Origin: Burkholderiaceae bacterium
GTDB lineage: Bacteria; Pseudomonadota; Gammaproteobacteria; Burkholderiales; Burkholderiaceae_C
Direction: 5' to 3'
DNA length: 64,000 nt
Assembly (NCBI GenBank): GCA_030695205.1
Contig: JAUYTN010000007.1
Location: 124,001-188,000, forward strand
Part shown: positions 7,679-15,203 of the stretch, piece after piece
Layout: every line of letters begins with the position of its first letter
Numbering within the stretch: position 1 is the stretch's first letter
Translations under genes and position numbers: made by a program
The notes under the pieces: generated by a model
Seen by the model: the letters and a program-made list of their open reading frames with translations, nothing else
Databases searched by the model: none
What the model was told of the DNA's origin: nothing

Positions 7679-8947
7679 CTATTCGGTGGGTGCGCTGCCC
7701 GGCTGAGCTTGGCTGCGGCTTGGCATGACGTGCACCCAGTCCAGATCCAGCCGCACACACAGTTTGCGCCCCACCTGCAGACCCTGGCGCTGCCCACCGG
7801 CCAGCGTGAGCCGCAGGCTGGTGCCCGGCATATCGTCCAGCTGCAAGGTGGCCAGAGACAGGTCGCCCAGGTAGCGCATGTCGCTCAGGTGGGCGCACAG
7901 GATGGTGGGCGCAGTGGTAGCGGTAGCAGCGGTGGGCGTGGTGTGGGAAGGAGGCTCGGTGAGCAGCACCAGCCCGTCGGCCTGAATCACCCAGCTGACC
8001 CGCTGACCGGGCTCCAGCCGCCCTTTGTCGCGCACCCGCAGGCGAACCGTGGGCTCGGCCGGTGGGTCTTCGAGCCTGTGCGCCGGTACCCAACCCAGCC
8101 AGCCCATGCCTGGCACATCGGCGTCTGGCCCCATCCACACGCCCTGAAACCGGTTCTGAATGCCCACCAGGTCGGCCACACGGGCGTTGCGCGGGCTGCT
8201 GTACAGGTGGGCTGGGCTTCCGTGCTGCAGCACGTCGCCGCCGTCCATCACCGCCAGGGTGTCGGCCAGGTGGCGGGCCTCGTTCAGGTCGTGGGTGACC
8301 AGCACGATGGGGATGTGCAACCCCGAGCGCAGCTCGGCCAGGGTGCGGTAAAGCTCCTGGCGCAGCATCTGGTCCACCGCAGAAAAAGGCTCATCCAACA
8401 GCAGCAGGCGCGGCTCTCGGGCCAGTGCACGGGCCACCGCCACGCGCTGCTGCTGCCCGCCTGAGAGGCCGCCGGGGCGGCGGGCCTGCTGCTCGGGCGT
8501 GAGGTGCACCCTGTCCAGCCACTGCCGGGCCAACGCCAGGCGCGGCGCTTTGGGCAGGTGCAGCAGCGCCAGGGCCACGTTATCCAGCGCGCTCAGGTGC
8601 GGCATGAGGGCGTAGTTCTGGAACATCAGCCCCACATGGCGCTGTTGGGGCGGCACAAACACACCTTGTGCGGTGTCGCACCACACGTCTCCCGCCACCT
8701 CCACGCGTCCCTGCTGCGGCTTCATCAGCCCCGCCAGGATGCGCAGCAGCGATGTTTTGCCCGCGCCCGACTGCCCCACCAGCGCCAGCAGTTCGCCTGG
8801 GGCGCAACGCAGGTCGGCATGTACGCGCATGGGGGCGTCCTGGGACACCTGCACGTGCAAACCCGTTGCCCGTGGGACTGGGGCCGCAACGGCCAGAGCG
8901 GACGCAGGGGGTGCAGCAACCGCAGACAACACAGGGCGCGCGGTCAT
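7679..8947 (-). CDS. modC: Molybdate/tungstate ABC transporter, ATP-binding subunit ModC
   Basis: 422 residues. An Ala-rich N-terminus of about 40 residues precedes the ABC core: Walker A GQSGAGKTS, signature LSGGQQQR, Walker B RLLLLDEPF, switch His in LVTHDLNEA. The C-terminal part has a TOBE-like region (ILCAHLSDMRYLGDLSLATL), common in ModC-type ATPases for anion binding. Its ATG overlaps the modB stop (ATGA). It is the last gene of the tupBCA-modABC operon and ends just before the IS element. Spermidine/iron ATPases look similar; the modBA neighbours decide the call. Confidence 0.85.
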   Translation of the reverse strand: MTARPVLSAVAAPPASALAVAAPVPRATGLHVQVSQDAPMRVHADLRCAPGELLALVGQSGAGKTSLLRILAGLMKPQQGRVEVAGDVWCDTAQGVFVPPQQRHVGLMFQNYALMPHLSALDNVALALLHLPKAPRLALARQWLDRVHLTPEQQARRPGGLSGGQQQRVAVARALAREPRLLLLDEPFSAVDQMLRQELYRTLAELRSGLHIPIVLVTHDLNEARHLADTLAVMDGGDVLQHGSPAHLYSSPRNARVADLVGIQNRFQGVWMGPDADVPGMGWLGWVPAHRLEDPPAEPTVRLRVRDKGRLEPGQRVSWVIQADGLVLLTEPPSHTTPTAATATTAPTILCAHLSDMRYLGDLSLATLQLDDMPGTSLRLTLAGGQRQGLQVGRKLCVRLDLDWVHVMPSRSQAQPGSAPTE

Positions 8948-9621
8948 CGGGTGCGGCCCCGGTGCCCCGACAGCCGCGCCGTGGCCACAAACGACGCCGC
9001 CACCGCCGCCAGCGACAGCACCAGGAGCAGCAGCGCCATGCGGTTGGCCCCGTCCAGGTCGAACGACTGCACACTGTCATAAATGGCGATGGCGATGGTT
9101 TTGGTTTCGCCCGGAATGCTGCCGCCCACCATCAGCACCACCCCAAACTCGCCCAGGGTGTGCACAAAGGTCAGCACGCAGGCCGACACCACCCCCGTCC
9201 ACACCAGCGGCAGTTCCACCCGCCACAGGGTTTGCCAGAAGCCCAAACCACTGACCTGCGCAGCCTCGATCAGCTGGGGGTCAATGGCCTCAAAAGCGCG
9301 CTGCACCGGCTGCACCATGAACGGGATGTTGAACACCACCGAGGCCACCACCAGCCCCAGAAAGTTGAAGGTGAGATGAATGCCCAGATGGGCCTCCACC
9401 CAGCGTCCAATGGGCGAGTTGCCCCCCAGCGACACCAGCAGGTAGTAGCCCAGCACCGTGGGTGGCAGCACCAGGGGCAGCACCACCACCGCCTCTACCA
9501 GCGCCTTGCCCGCAAAGCGGTGATAGGCCAGCCAGCGGCCCAGCCACAGCCCGCCGGGCAGCAACACCACAAGGGTGACCGCCGCCAGCTCCAGCGACAA
9601 CCACAGCGCGCTCCAATCCAT
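8944..9621 (-). CDS. modB: Molybdate ABC transporter permease ModB
   Basis: 225 residues with five hydrophobic segments. The family sequence LVLPPTVLGYYLLV and the coupling-helix EAA loop (LIEAAQVSGLGFWQTLWRVELPL) are clear, as is HTLGEFGVVLMVGGSIPGET near the C-terminus. It forms the membrane channel for the anion delivered by ModA. The start is 39 bases after the modA stop and its end overlaps modC. Confidence 0.93.
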   Translation of the reverse strand: MDWSALWLSLELAAVTLVVLLPGGLWLGRWLAYHRFAGKALVEAVVVLPLVLPPTVLGYYLLVSLGGNSPIGRWVEAHLGIHLTFNFLGLVVASVVFNIPFMVQPVQRAFEAIDPQLIEAAQVSGLGFWQTLWRVELPLVWTGVVSACVLTFVHTLGEFGVVLMVGGSIPGETKTIAIAIYDSVQSFDLDGANRMALLLLVLSLAAVAASFVATARLSGHRGRTR

Positions 9622-9660
9622 CCACCCACTCCTTCAACCGTCAAACCCCATTTGGGAGGG

Positions 9661-10473
9661 TCATTTTGGCATATCAAAACCGTAGCGCTTCATGACGGTC
9701 TGTGCAGCGTCAGAGCCCAAATACTCGTAAAACTGTGCAGCAGCGGGCGGGGCATCTTTGGTCAGCACCATGCGCTGGGTCAGCTGCTGGTGCCATGCCT
9801 GGGGAATGAGCGCAAAACTGCCCAGCCTCCCCACCGCAGGTGCCAGCGCCAGCGACTGCGCAATGATTCCGCCCTGGGTGGAGCCCGAGGTGGCGAACTG
9901 CGCAGCCTGGGAAATGTTTTCGCCCAACACCAGTTTGGCCCCAATGGCCTCCCACAGCCCGGCGTGCTGCAGCGCCTCCTTGGCCCGCATGCCGTAGGGC
10001 GCGTGCTCGGGGTTGGCAATGGCGAACTTCTTCAACCGCCCGTCTTGCAAGGCGGCAGCCAGGTCTTTGAGTTCGCCATCGGCCTTCAGGGGCGAGCCAT
10101 GCGGCACCATCAGGCCAATGCGCCCCACCGCATACAGCTTGCCCCGGTCGCGGGTTTTGCCTGCATCGGCCAGCTTGAACACAAAGCCCTCGTCGGCCGA
10201 CATGAACAGGTGAAACGGGGCACCCTGCAAAATCTGCGAATAGAAGTTGCCCGACGAGCCAAACACCAGCCGGGGTTTGTGGCCCGTGTCCTTTTCAAAC
10301 TGGGCGGCCACTTCTTCCACCGCAAACTTCAGGTCCGATGCTGCTGCCAGCGTAAATGCCCCTGGCTGGGCCATGGCGAAGGGGGCAAACAGACCGGTGG
10401 CCACACCGGCAGCCATGGCCAACAGACCTGCCGTAAAGGTTCTGCGCGCATGGCGCTGTGGGATGTTTGGCAT
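9661..10473 (-). CDS. modA: Molybdate-binding periplasmic protein ModA
   Basis: 270 residues from ATG 10473, which has AAAGGA at a good distance; the open frame runs further upstream but overlaps tupA. The N-terminus has a twin-arginine-like stretch (RHARRTFTAGLLAMAAG) and a long signal peptide ending at about FAMAQ. The mature start FTLAAASDLKFAVEEVAAQF and the internal LVFGSSGNFYSQI carry the oxyanion-binding serines of ModA. It begins 11 bases after tupA, so both anion-binding proteins are in one operon. Whether it prefers molybdate or tungstate is not decidable by eye. Confidence 0.9.
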   Translation of the reverse strand: MPNIPQRHARRTFTAGLLAMAAGVATGLFAPFAMAQPGAFTLAAASDLKFAVEEVAAQFEKDTGHKPRLVFGSSGNFYSQILQGAPFHLFMSADEGFVFKLADAGKTRDRGKLYAVGRIGLMVPHGSPLKADGELKDLAAALQDGRLKKFAIANPEHAPYGMRAKEALQHAGLWEAIGAKLVLGENISQAAQFATSGSTQGGIIAQSLALAPAVGRLGSFALIPQAWHQQLTQRMVLTKDAPPAAAQFYEYLGSDAAQTVMKRYGFDMPK

Positions 10474-10484
10474 GGGGCGTCCTT

Positions 10485-11378
10485 TCAGGGGTGCGGGGGC
10501 GGGCTCAACCGGCCAGCCGCGTTGGGAACAAACAGCTGCTCGCCACCCATGGTGTAGCTGGCAATGCTGGCCTGGCCAGGGGCAGAGGTGAGCCAGTCCA
10601 CAAACTTCTGGCCGTTGGCGGTTTTGACGTGCGGGTGTCTGGCGGCGCTGACCAGCATCACCCCGTATTGGTTGAACAGGCGCTTGTCGCCTTCCACCAG
10701 CACGGCCAGGTCGGCCCGGTTTTTGAAGTTGAGCCAGGTGCCCCGGTCGGCCAACACGTAGCCGCCGGTGCTCGCAGCGATGTTGAGCGCGGGGCCCATG
10801 CCGCAACCGCATTCTTTGTAACCGGTGCCACGCGCAACCGCTGGGGCGGGCTGCGCACTGCCGGGCGCCTGGGCATTGGCATCTCCCCCAGTCATCTTCC
10901 AGAAACGCAACTCGGCCGCATGGGTGCCGCTTTTGTCGCCACGCGACACGAAGTTGGCGTTGGCAGTGGCCAGCTTTTTCAGGGCAGCAACAATGTCGTT
11001 GCCCTTGGTGGCTGCCGGGTCGGCCTTGGGGCCGATCAGCACAAAGTCGTTGTACATCACGTCCAGGCGCTTGGCGGCAAAGCCTTGGGCCACAAATTGG
11101 TCTTCGGCCACGCGGTCGTGCACAAACAGCACGTCGGCATCGCCCCGGCGGGCCATGTCGATGGCCTGACCTGTGCCCAGCGCCACCACCTTCACATCGA
11201 TGCCATGGGCCTGTTTGAAGGCGGGCAACAGGTGGGCGAAGAGCCCAGACTGCTCGGTGGAGGTGGTGGACGCCACCACGATGGATGCCGACTGGGCGGC
11301 CACAGCGTTCGAAAAAACAGCAGCTGCAAACCCAATACAGACAAGCGGTAGAGGCCTAAAAGGCTTAAAAAAATTCAC
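10485..11378 (-). CDS. tupA: Tungstate-binding periplasmic protein TupA
   Basis: 297 residues from a GTG at 11378 that overlaps the tupC stop (GTGA), with AAAGGAG upstream. The signal peptide is NFFKPFRPLPLVCIGFAAAV to NAVAAQ. The mature start IVVASTTSTEQSGLFAHLLP has the Thr/Ser anion motif of TupA. SRGDKSGTHAAELRFW is also characteristic. A 25-residue Ala/Pro/Gly/Cys-rich insert (GSAQPAPAVARG then KECGCGMG) sits in the middle. Odd point: the signal peptide is encoded by a copy of the dispersed AT-rich repeat of this genome. Confidence 0.92.
   Translation of the reverse strand: MNFFKPFRPLPLVCIGFAAAVFSNAVAAQSASIVVASTTSTEQSGLFAHLLPAFKQAHGIDVKVVALGTGQAIDMARRGDADVLFVHDRVAEDQFVAQGFAAKRLDVMYNDFVLIGPKADPAATKGNDIVAALKKLATANANFVSRGDKSGTHAAELRFWKMTGGDANAQAPGSAQPAPAVARGTGYKECGCGMGPALNIAASTGGYVLADRGTWLNFKNRADLAVLVEGDKRLFNQYGVMLVSAARHPHVKTANGQKFVDWLTSAPGQASIASYTMGGEQLFVPNAAGRLSPPPHP
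11311..11375 (+). repeat. Dispersed AT-rich repeat, copy 1 (in tupA signal-peptide coding region)
   Basis: AGC at 11322, AAGCG at 11343-11347, TTAAAAA at 11365-11371: the fixed 21- and 17-base spacing shared by eight copies in this window. tupA reads through it on the opposite strand; in that frame the core is CCG-CTT. The stretch is far more AT-rich than its flanks and ends within three bases of the tupA start codon. Confidence 0.8.
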
Positions 11379-12142
11379 AGGGATTCTCCTTTGACAAACA
11401 AATGGGCTTCGGGGTGCTGTTGCGGCAACACCTGGCCGTTGAAGAACTCGTCCACCGGCAGATCGGCCAGCACCTGCCCGTGCTCCAGGTAAATCACCCG
11501 GCTGGCCAGGCGCTTGACCTGACCCAGGTTGTGGCTAGAGAACACCAGCGTCATGTGCTGACCCAGCTCGGCCACCAGCGCTTCCACGTCGCGCTTGGCG
11601 TGGGGGTCGAGGCTGGCGGTGGGCTCGTCCAGCAGCAGCACATCGGGCTGCAGGCTCCAGGCGCGGGCCAGCGCCAGGCGCTGCTGCTGCCCGCCCGACA
11701 GGGCCTTGGCATTGCGGTTGGCCAGGTCGGCCAGGCCCACGCGTTGCAGGGCAGCCAGGGCTTTGGTGCGGGCGGCCCGCCATGGCGTGCCCTTCAGCCA
11801 CAGGCCCAAGGCCACGTTGTTCAGCGCGCTGGTGCGCAGCATGTGCGGGCGCTGGAACAGCATGGCCTGGCGGCAGTCAGCGCACAGCGCACGCTGACCT
11901 TGGGTGGGTGGCACCAGGCCATGCAGCACGCGCAGCAAGGTGCTTTTGCCCGAGCCATTGGCCCCAACCAGCGCCACCCGCTCGCCCTGGTGAATGGACA
12001 GGTTGATGTGCCGCAGCGCCTGGAAGCGGCCAAAGTGCAAGCTCACGTCCTGCAACGCCATGACCGGCTTGGCAGGCTGCTCGGCATCTTGGGCAGATGC
12101 ACCGCCTTGGGCGATGTCGGGTGACACATACATGGTGTTCAT
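11375..12142 (-). CDS. tupC: Tungstate ABC transporter, ATP-binding subunit TupC
   Basis: 255 residues. Walker A GANGSGKST, signature LSGGQQQRLALARAW, Walker B DVLLLDEPTASLDPHAK and switch His SSHNLGQV are all intact. The frame opens at 12196, but ATG 12142 overlaps the tupB stop (ATGA) and is the natural start. It pairs with TupB and TupA to drive tungstate import; Gln-rich phosphate-type ATPases are the nearest alternative. Confidence 0.9.
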   Translation of the reverse strand: MNTMYVSPDIAQGGASAQDAEQPAKPVMALQDVSLHFGRFQALRHINLSIHQGERVALVGANGSGKSTLLRVLHGLVPPTQGQRALCADCRQAMLFQRPHMLRTSALNNVALGLWLKGTPWRAARTKALAALQRVGLADLANRNAKALSGGQQQRLALARAWSLQPDVLLLDEPTASLDPHAKRDVEALVAELGQHMTLVFSSHNLGQVKRLASRVIYLEHGQVLADLPVDEFFNGQVLPQQHPEAHLFVKGESL

Positions 12143-12888
12143 GCCCCCACCGCCACGTTGCCCGTGGCACGCCCAGGCTCCAGCCGCTCGCGCCACACGC
12201 GCACCGCTGCCATGAGCAGGTTCAGCAGCAGCACCACGCCCAGCAGGATGATGCCCAACGCCAGCGCCAGCGGCAGGTCCCCTTTGCTGGTTTCAAGCGC
12301 AATGGCCGTGGTCATCACCCGGGTAAAGCCGTCGATATTGCCGCCCACAATCATCACCGCGCCCACCTCTGAAATCGCGCGACCGAACGAGGCAATGAGC
12401 ACGGTCAGCAGCGCAAAGCGCTCGTCCCACAGCAGCAACACACCACGCTGCAACGGGCTTGCACCCAGCGACTGCCATTGCTCGCCGTGGGTACGGTCGG
12501 CGTCTTCAATGGTCTGGCGCGTCAGCGCGGTCACCACCGGCAGCACCAGCACGGTCTGCGCCACCACCATGGCCTGAAAGCTGAACATCCAGCCCAAAAA
12601 ACCCAGCGGCCCCGAGCGGCTCAGCAGCAGGTACACCACCAGCCCCACCACCACTGAAGGCAGCGCCAGCAGGGTGTTGAGCACGGCCAGCACCAGACCG
12701 CGCCCGGCAAACCGGGCCACCGCCAGCCACGCGCCCAGCACCAGCCCGGCACCGCACGCCAGCAGGCAGGCGGTGGCGCTCACCCCCAGCGAGCGCGCCA
12801 CGATGGCCCACAGCATGGGGTCGCCCGACGTCACCAAACCCATCGCCAGACTGGCGCTGTCCCACAAACTGTTCATCGTTTCATGCAT
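12139..12888 (-). CDS. tupB: Tungstate ABC transporter permease TupB
   Basis: 249 residues from ATG 12888 (12876 also possible; neither has a clear ribosome site, and the frame opens at 13011). Hydrophobic segments and the permease loop are visible (LLALPSVVVGLVVYLLLSR, TALTRQTIEDADRTHGEQW, FGRAISEVGAVMIVGGNIDG). ISEVGAVMIVGGNI is the usual TupB/WtpB-like signature. First gene of the tupBCA-modABC operon, divergent from the ModE-like regulator. Confidence 0.9.
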   Translation of the reverse strand: MHETMNSLWDSASLAMGLVTSGDPMLWAIVARSLGVSATACLLACGAGLVLGAWLAVARFAGRGLVLAVLNTLLALPSVVVGLVVYLLLSRSGPLGFLGWMFSFQAMVVAQTVLVLPVVTALTRQTIEDADRTHGEQWQSLGASPLQRGVLLLWDERFALLTVLIASFGRAISEVGAVMIVGGNIDGFTRVMTTAIALETSKGDLPLALALGIILLGVVLLLNLLMAAVRVWRERLEPGRATGNVAVGA

Positions 12889-13039
12889 CAACGGCCCATG
12901 GGCCACAAGCGCGCAATGGTAGGGCCCGTTCAGCCTGCCCGGGATAGGTGCTGCTACGGTATGAAACCTGGTGCATAGGTCGCAGGCAGCCCAGCAGCCA
13001 ACCGCAGCCAACCACCGTCAACTGCGGCACACTGCCCCC

Positions 13040-14155
13040 ATGCCCAACCCCGCACCGCCAGCCACCACCCCCAAGGTGGAGCTGATGTACCAACTGACCA
13101 CCCAGCGCGGGCCCACCGCGCTGCTGCGCAACCCCTTGCTCGACCTGCTGCAGGCCGTGCGCCACGAGGGCTCCATTTCGGGCGCGGCGCGGCGCATGGG
13201 TCTGTCGTACCGGCATGTGTGGGGCCAGCTCAAGGGCTGGGAGGTGAACGTGGGCCATCAGCTGATCGTGTGGGACCGTGGCCAGGCTGCCCGCCTGACG
13301 CCCTTTGCCGACAAGTTGCTGTGGGCCGAGCGCCTGGCCCAGGCCCGCCTGGCCCCGCAGATAGAAGCCCTGCGCGCCGAACTGGAGCGCGCACTGGCCA
13401 CCGTGCTGGACGAGCGCACCCAGGTGCTGGCCCTGCACGCCAGCCACGACGACGCCCTCACCCACTTGCAAGACCTGGCCGCCAGCACCCACCACCTGCA
13501 CCTGGACATCCAGTTCAGCGGCAGTGTGGATGCCATCCGCGCCCTGAACGAGGGCCGCTGCCAGCTGGCGGGGTTTCACACCCGCCAGTTGCCCGAGCCA
13601 CACACCCTGACGGCGCGCACCTACCAGCCCCTGCTGCAGCCTGGCACCCACAAACTCATTGGCTTTGCCCTGCGCTGGGTGGGGCTGATGGTGCCGCCCG
13701 GCAACCCCAAAGGACTGCACACCCTGGCCCAGGTGGCCATGCAACAGGCCACCCTGGTCAACCGCCCGCTGGGCACCGGTACCCGCGTGCTGCTGGACGA
13801 GCTGCTGGCCGACAGCGGCCTCAGCCCCGACGCCCTGCCCGGCTACCACGCCCCGCCCCAGCCCTCGCACGCCGCCGTGGCCCAGGCCGTGGCCAGCGGG
13901 CAGGCCGATGTGGGCTTGGGCAGCCAACACGCCGCCATGGCCGCCGGGCTGGGCTTTGTGCCCCTGGTGCAGGAGCGCTACCAGCTGGTGTGCCTGAAAT
14001 CCGCGCTGGACAGCCCCGCCGTGCAAGCCCTGCGCACCCTGCTGGCCGGCCCCTCCTGGGCACACACTTTGCAAACCCTGCACGGCTACGCGCCCGACGA
14101 CGGCGGCCAGGTCAAGGCACTGCACCGCCTGCTACCGTGGTGGGTGTTCCGTTGA
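13040..14155 (+). CDS. ModE-type HTH regulator with C-terminal substrate-binding domain
   Basis: 371 residues from ATG 13040. Residues of about 25-110 are a ModE/LysR-like winged helix (LLDLLQAVRHEGSISGAARRMGLSYRHVWG). The rest resembles a periplasmic-binding-protein fold (HLDIQFSGSVDAIRALNEGRCQLAGFHT, ATLVNRPLGTGTRVLLDELL, AVASGQADVGLG), of the COG1910 type. No TOBE domains are seen, unlike classic ModE. It is divergent from tupB with 151 bases between the starts, so it is the likely oxyanion-responsive regulator of tupBCA-modABC. I could not identify an operator in the gap. Confidence 0.85.
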   Translation: MPNPAPPATTPKVELMYQLTTQRGPTALLRNPLLDLLQAVRHEGSISGAARRMGLSYRHVWGQLKGWEVNVGHQLIVWDRGQAARLTPFADKLLWAERLAQARLAPQIEALRAELERALATVLDERTQVLALHASHDDALTHLQDLAASTHHLHLDIQFSGSVDAIRALNEGRCQLAGFHTRQLPEPHTLTARTYQPLLQPGTHKLIGFALRWVGLMVPPGNPKGLHTLAQVAMQQATLVNRPLGTGTRVLLDELLADSGLSPDALPGYHAPPQPSHAAVAQAVASGQADVGLGSQHAAMAAGLGFVPLVQERYQLVCLKSALDSPAVQALRTLLAGPSWAHTLQTLHGYAPDDGGQVKALHRLLPWWVFR

Positions 14156-14231
14156 GCCTCGTCAAAAAAGGCGCTGATGGGAAAGCAGACAATCCACCCA
14201 ACTATTGCCCTCTCCCTTTGGAGCCCCGCCG

Positions 14232-15203
14232 ATGACCCACACCGACACCAGTCGCCGATCGCTCCTGGCACTGGCCGCCAGTGCGCCGCTGGTTGGTCTG
14301 TTCGGTTGCCAGCGCCCCCCAGAGATGGTGCGTGTGGCCAGCAACAGCTGGGTGGGCTACGCCCCCCTGTTTCTGGCCAGGGAGTTGGGCCACCTCCAGG
14401 AGCCCCTGCTCAGGCTGGTCCAAATGCCCTCCAACTCAGCCAGCCTGATGGCCTTGGCCTCCGGCCAGATAGAGGCGGCCGCCCTCACCCTGGATGAACT
14501 CCTGGTGGCCCGCGGAGGTGGGCTTGACCTGCAAGTGATCATGGTGTTTGACGAATCCGCCGGAGCCGATGTCGTCATGGTCCGCCCCGGCATCACACGC
14601 CTGGAGCAGCTTCGCGGCCAACGCATCGCTGTGGAAAACACCGCCACCGGTGCGCTCATGTTGTCCCACACGCTGCAGGCGGCCGGCCTTGCACCCAACG
14701 ACGTGGTCAAAGTGGAGTTGGCCGGCCCCCGGCAAACCGATGCCTACACACGCCAGCAGGTGGATGCCGTGGTGTGCTTTGAGCCCCATGCCACCCAGCT
14801 GGCCAAGCTGGGCGCCCAGCGCCTGATCGACAGCAGCCAATTTCCAGGACTGATTCTGGACGTGCTGGTGGCCCAGAAAGTTGCGGTGCAGACATGGCCA
14901 CAGCACTTCACCCAACTTGTGGCAGGGTGTTTCAAGGCAATGGCCGTGTTGCAACACACCCCCCAACTGGCCCACCAGCTGCTGGCCCCTACGCTGGGCA
15001 TCACCCAGCATGAACTCCAACAAGCCCTTAAAGGCGTGCGCATGGAAACCCTCGCAGACAACCACACCCTGCTCGGCGGCCCCACACCCGGCCTGCTGAC
15101 CACGGCTCAGAAAGTGTCGGCCATGATGCTCAGCAGCCAATTGCTCAAGGCGCCTGCTCCCACAGACCGCCTGGTAAACGCCCAATTTCTGCCCCCTCTG
15201 TGA
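14232..15203 (+). CDS. NitT/TauT-type solute-binding lipoprotein, partner of the downstream GGDEF-EAL protein
   Basis: 323 residues from ATG 14232 (an in-frame ATG at 14205 is less likely). A lipobox LVGLFGC places the lipidated cysteine at about residue 26. VASNSWVGYAPLFLARELG and MALASGQIEAAALTLDELL are typical of the SsuA/ThiY/NMT1 fold that binds small nitrogen or sulfur compounds. No permease or ATPase is nearby. Its stop overlaps the GTG start of a large membrane PAS-GGDEF-EAL protein, so it is probably a sensor subunit and not a transport component. Confidence 0.85.
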   Translation: MTHTDTSRRSLLALAASAPLVGLFGCQRPPEMVRVASNSWVGYAPLFLARELGHLQEPLLRLVQMPSNSASLMALASGQIEAAALTLDELLVARGGGLDLQVIMVFDESAGADVVMVRPGITRLEQLRGQRIAVENTATGALMLSHTLQAAGLAPNDVVKVELAGPRQTDAYTRQQVDAVVCFEPHATQLAKLGAQRLIDSSQFPGLILDVLVAQKVAVQTWPQHFTQLVAGCFKAMAVLQHTPQLAHQLLAPTLGITQHELQQALKGVRMETLADNHTLLGGPTPGLLTTAQKVSAMMLSSQLLKAPAPTDRLVNAQFLPPL

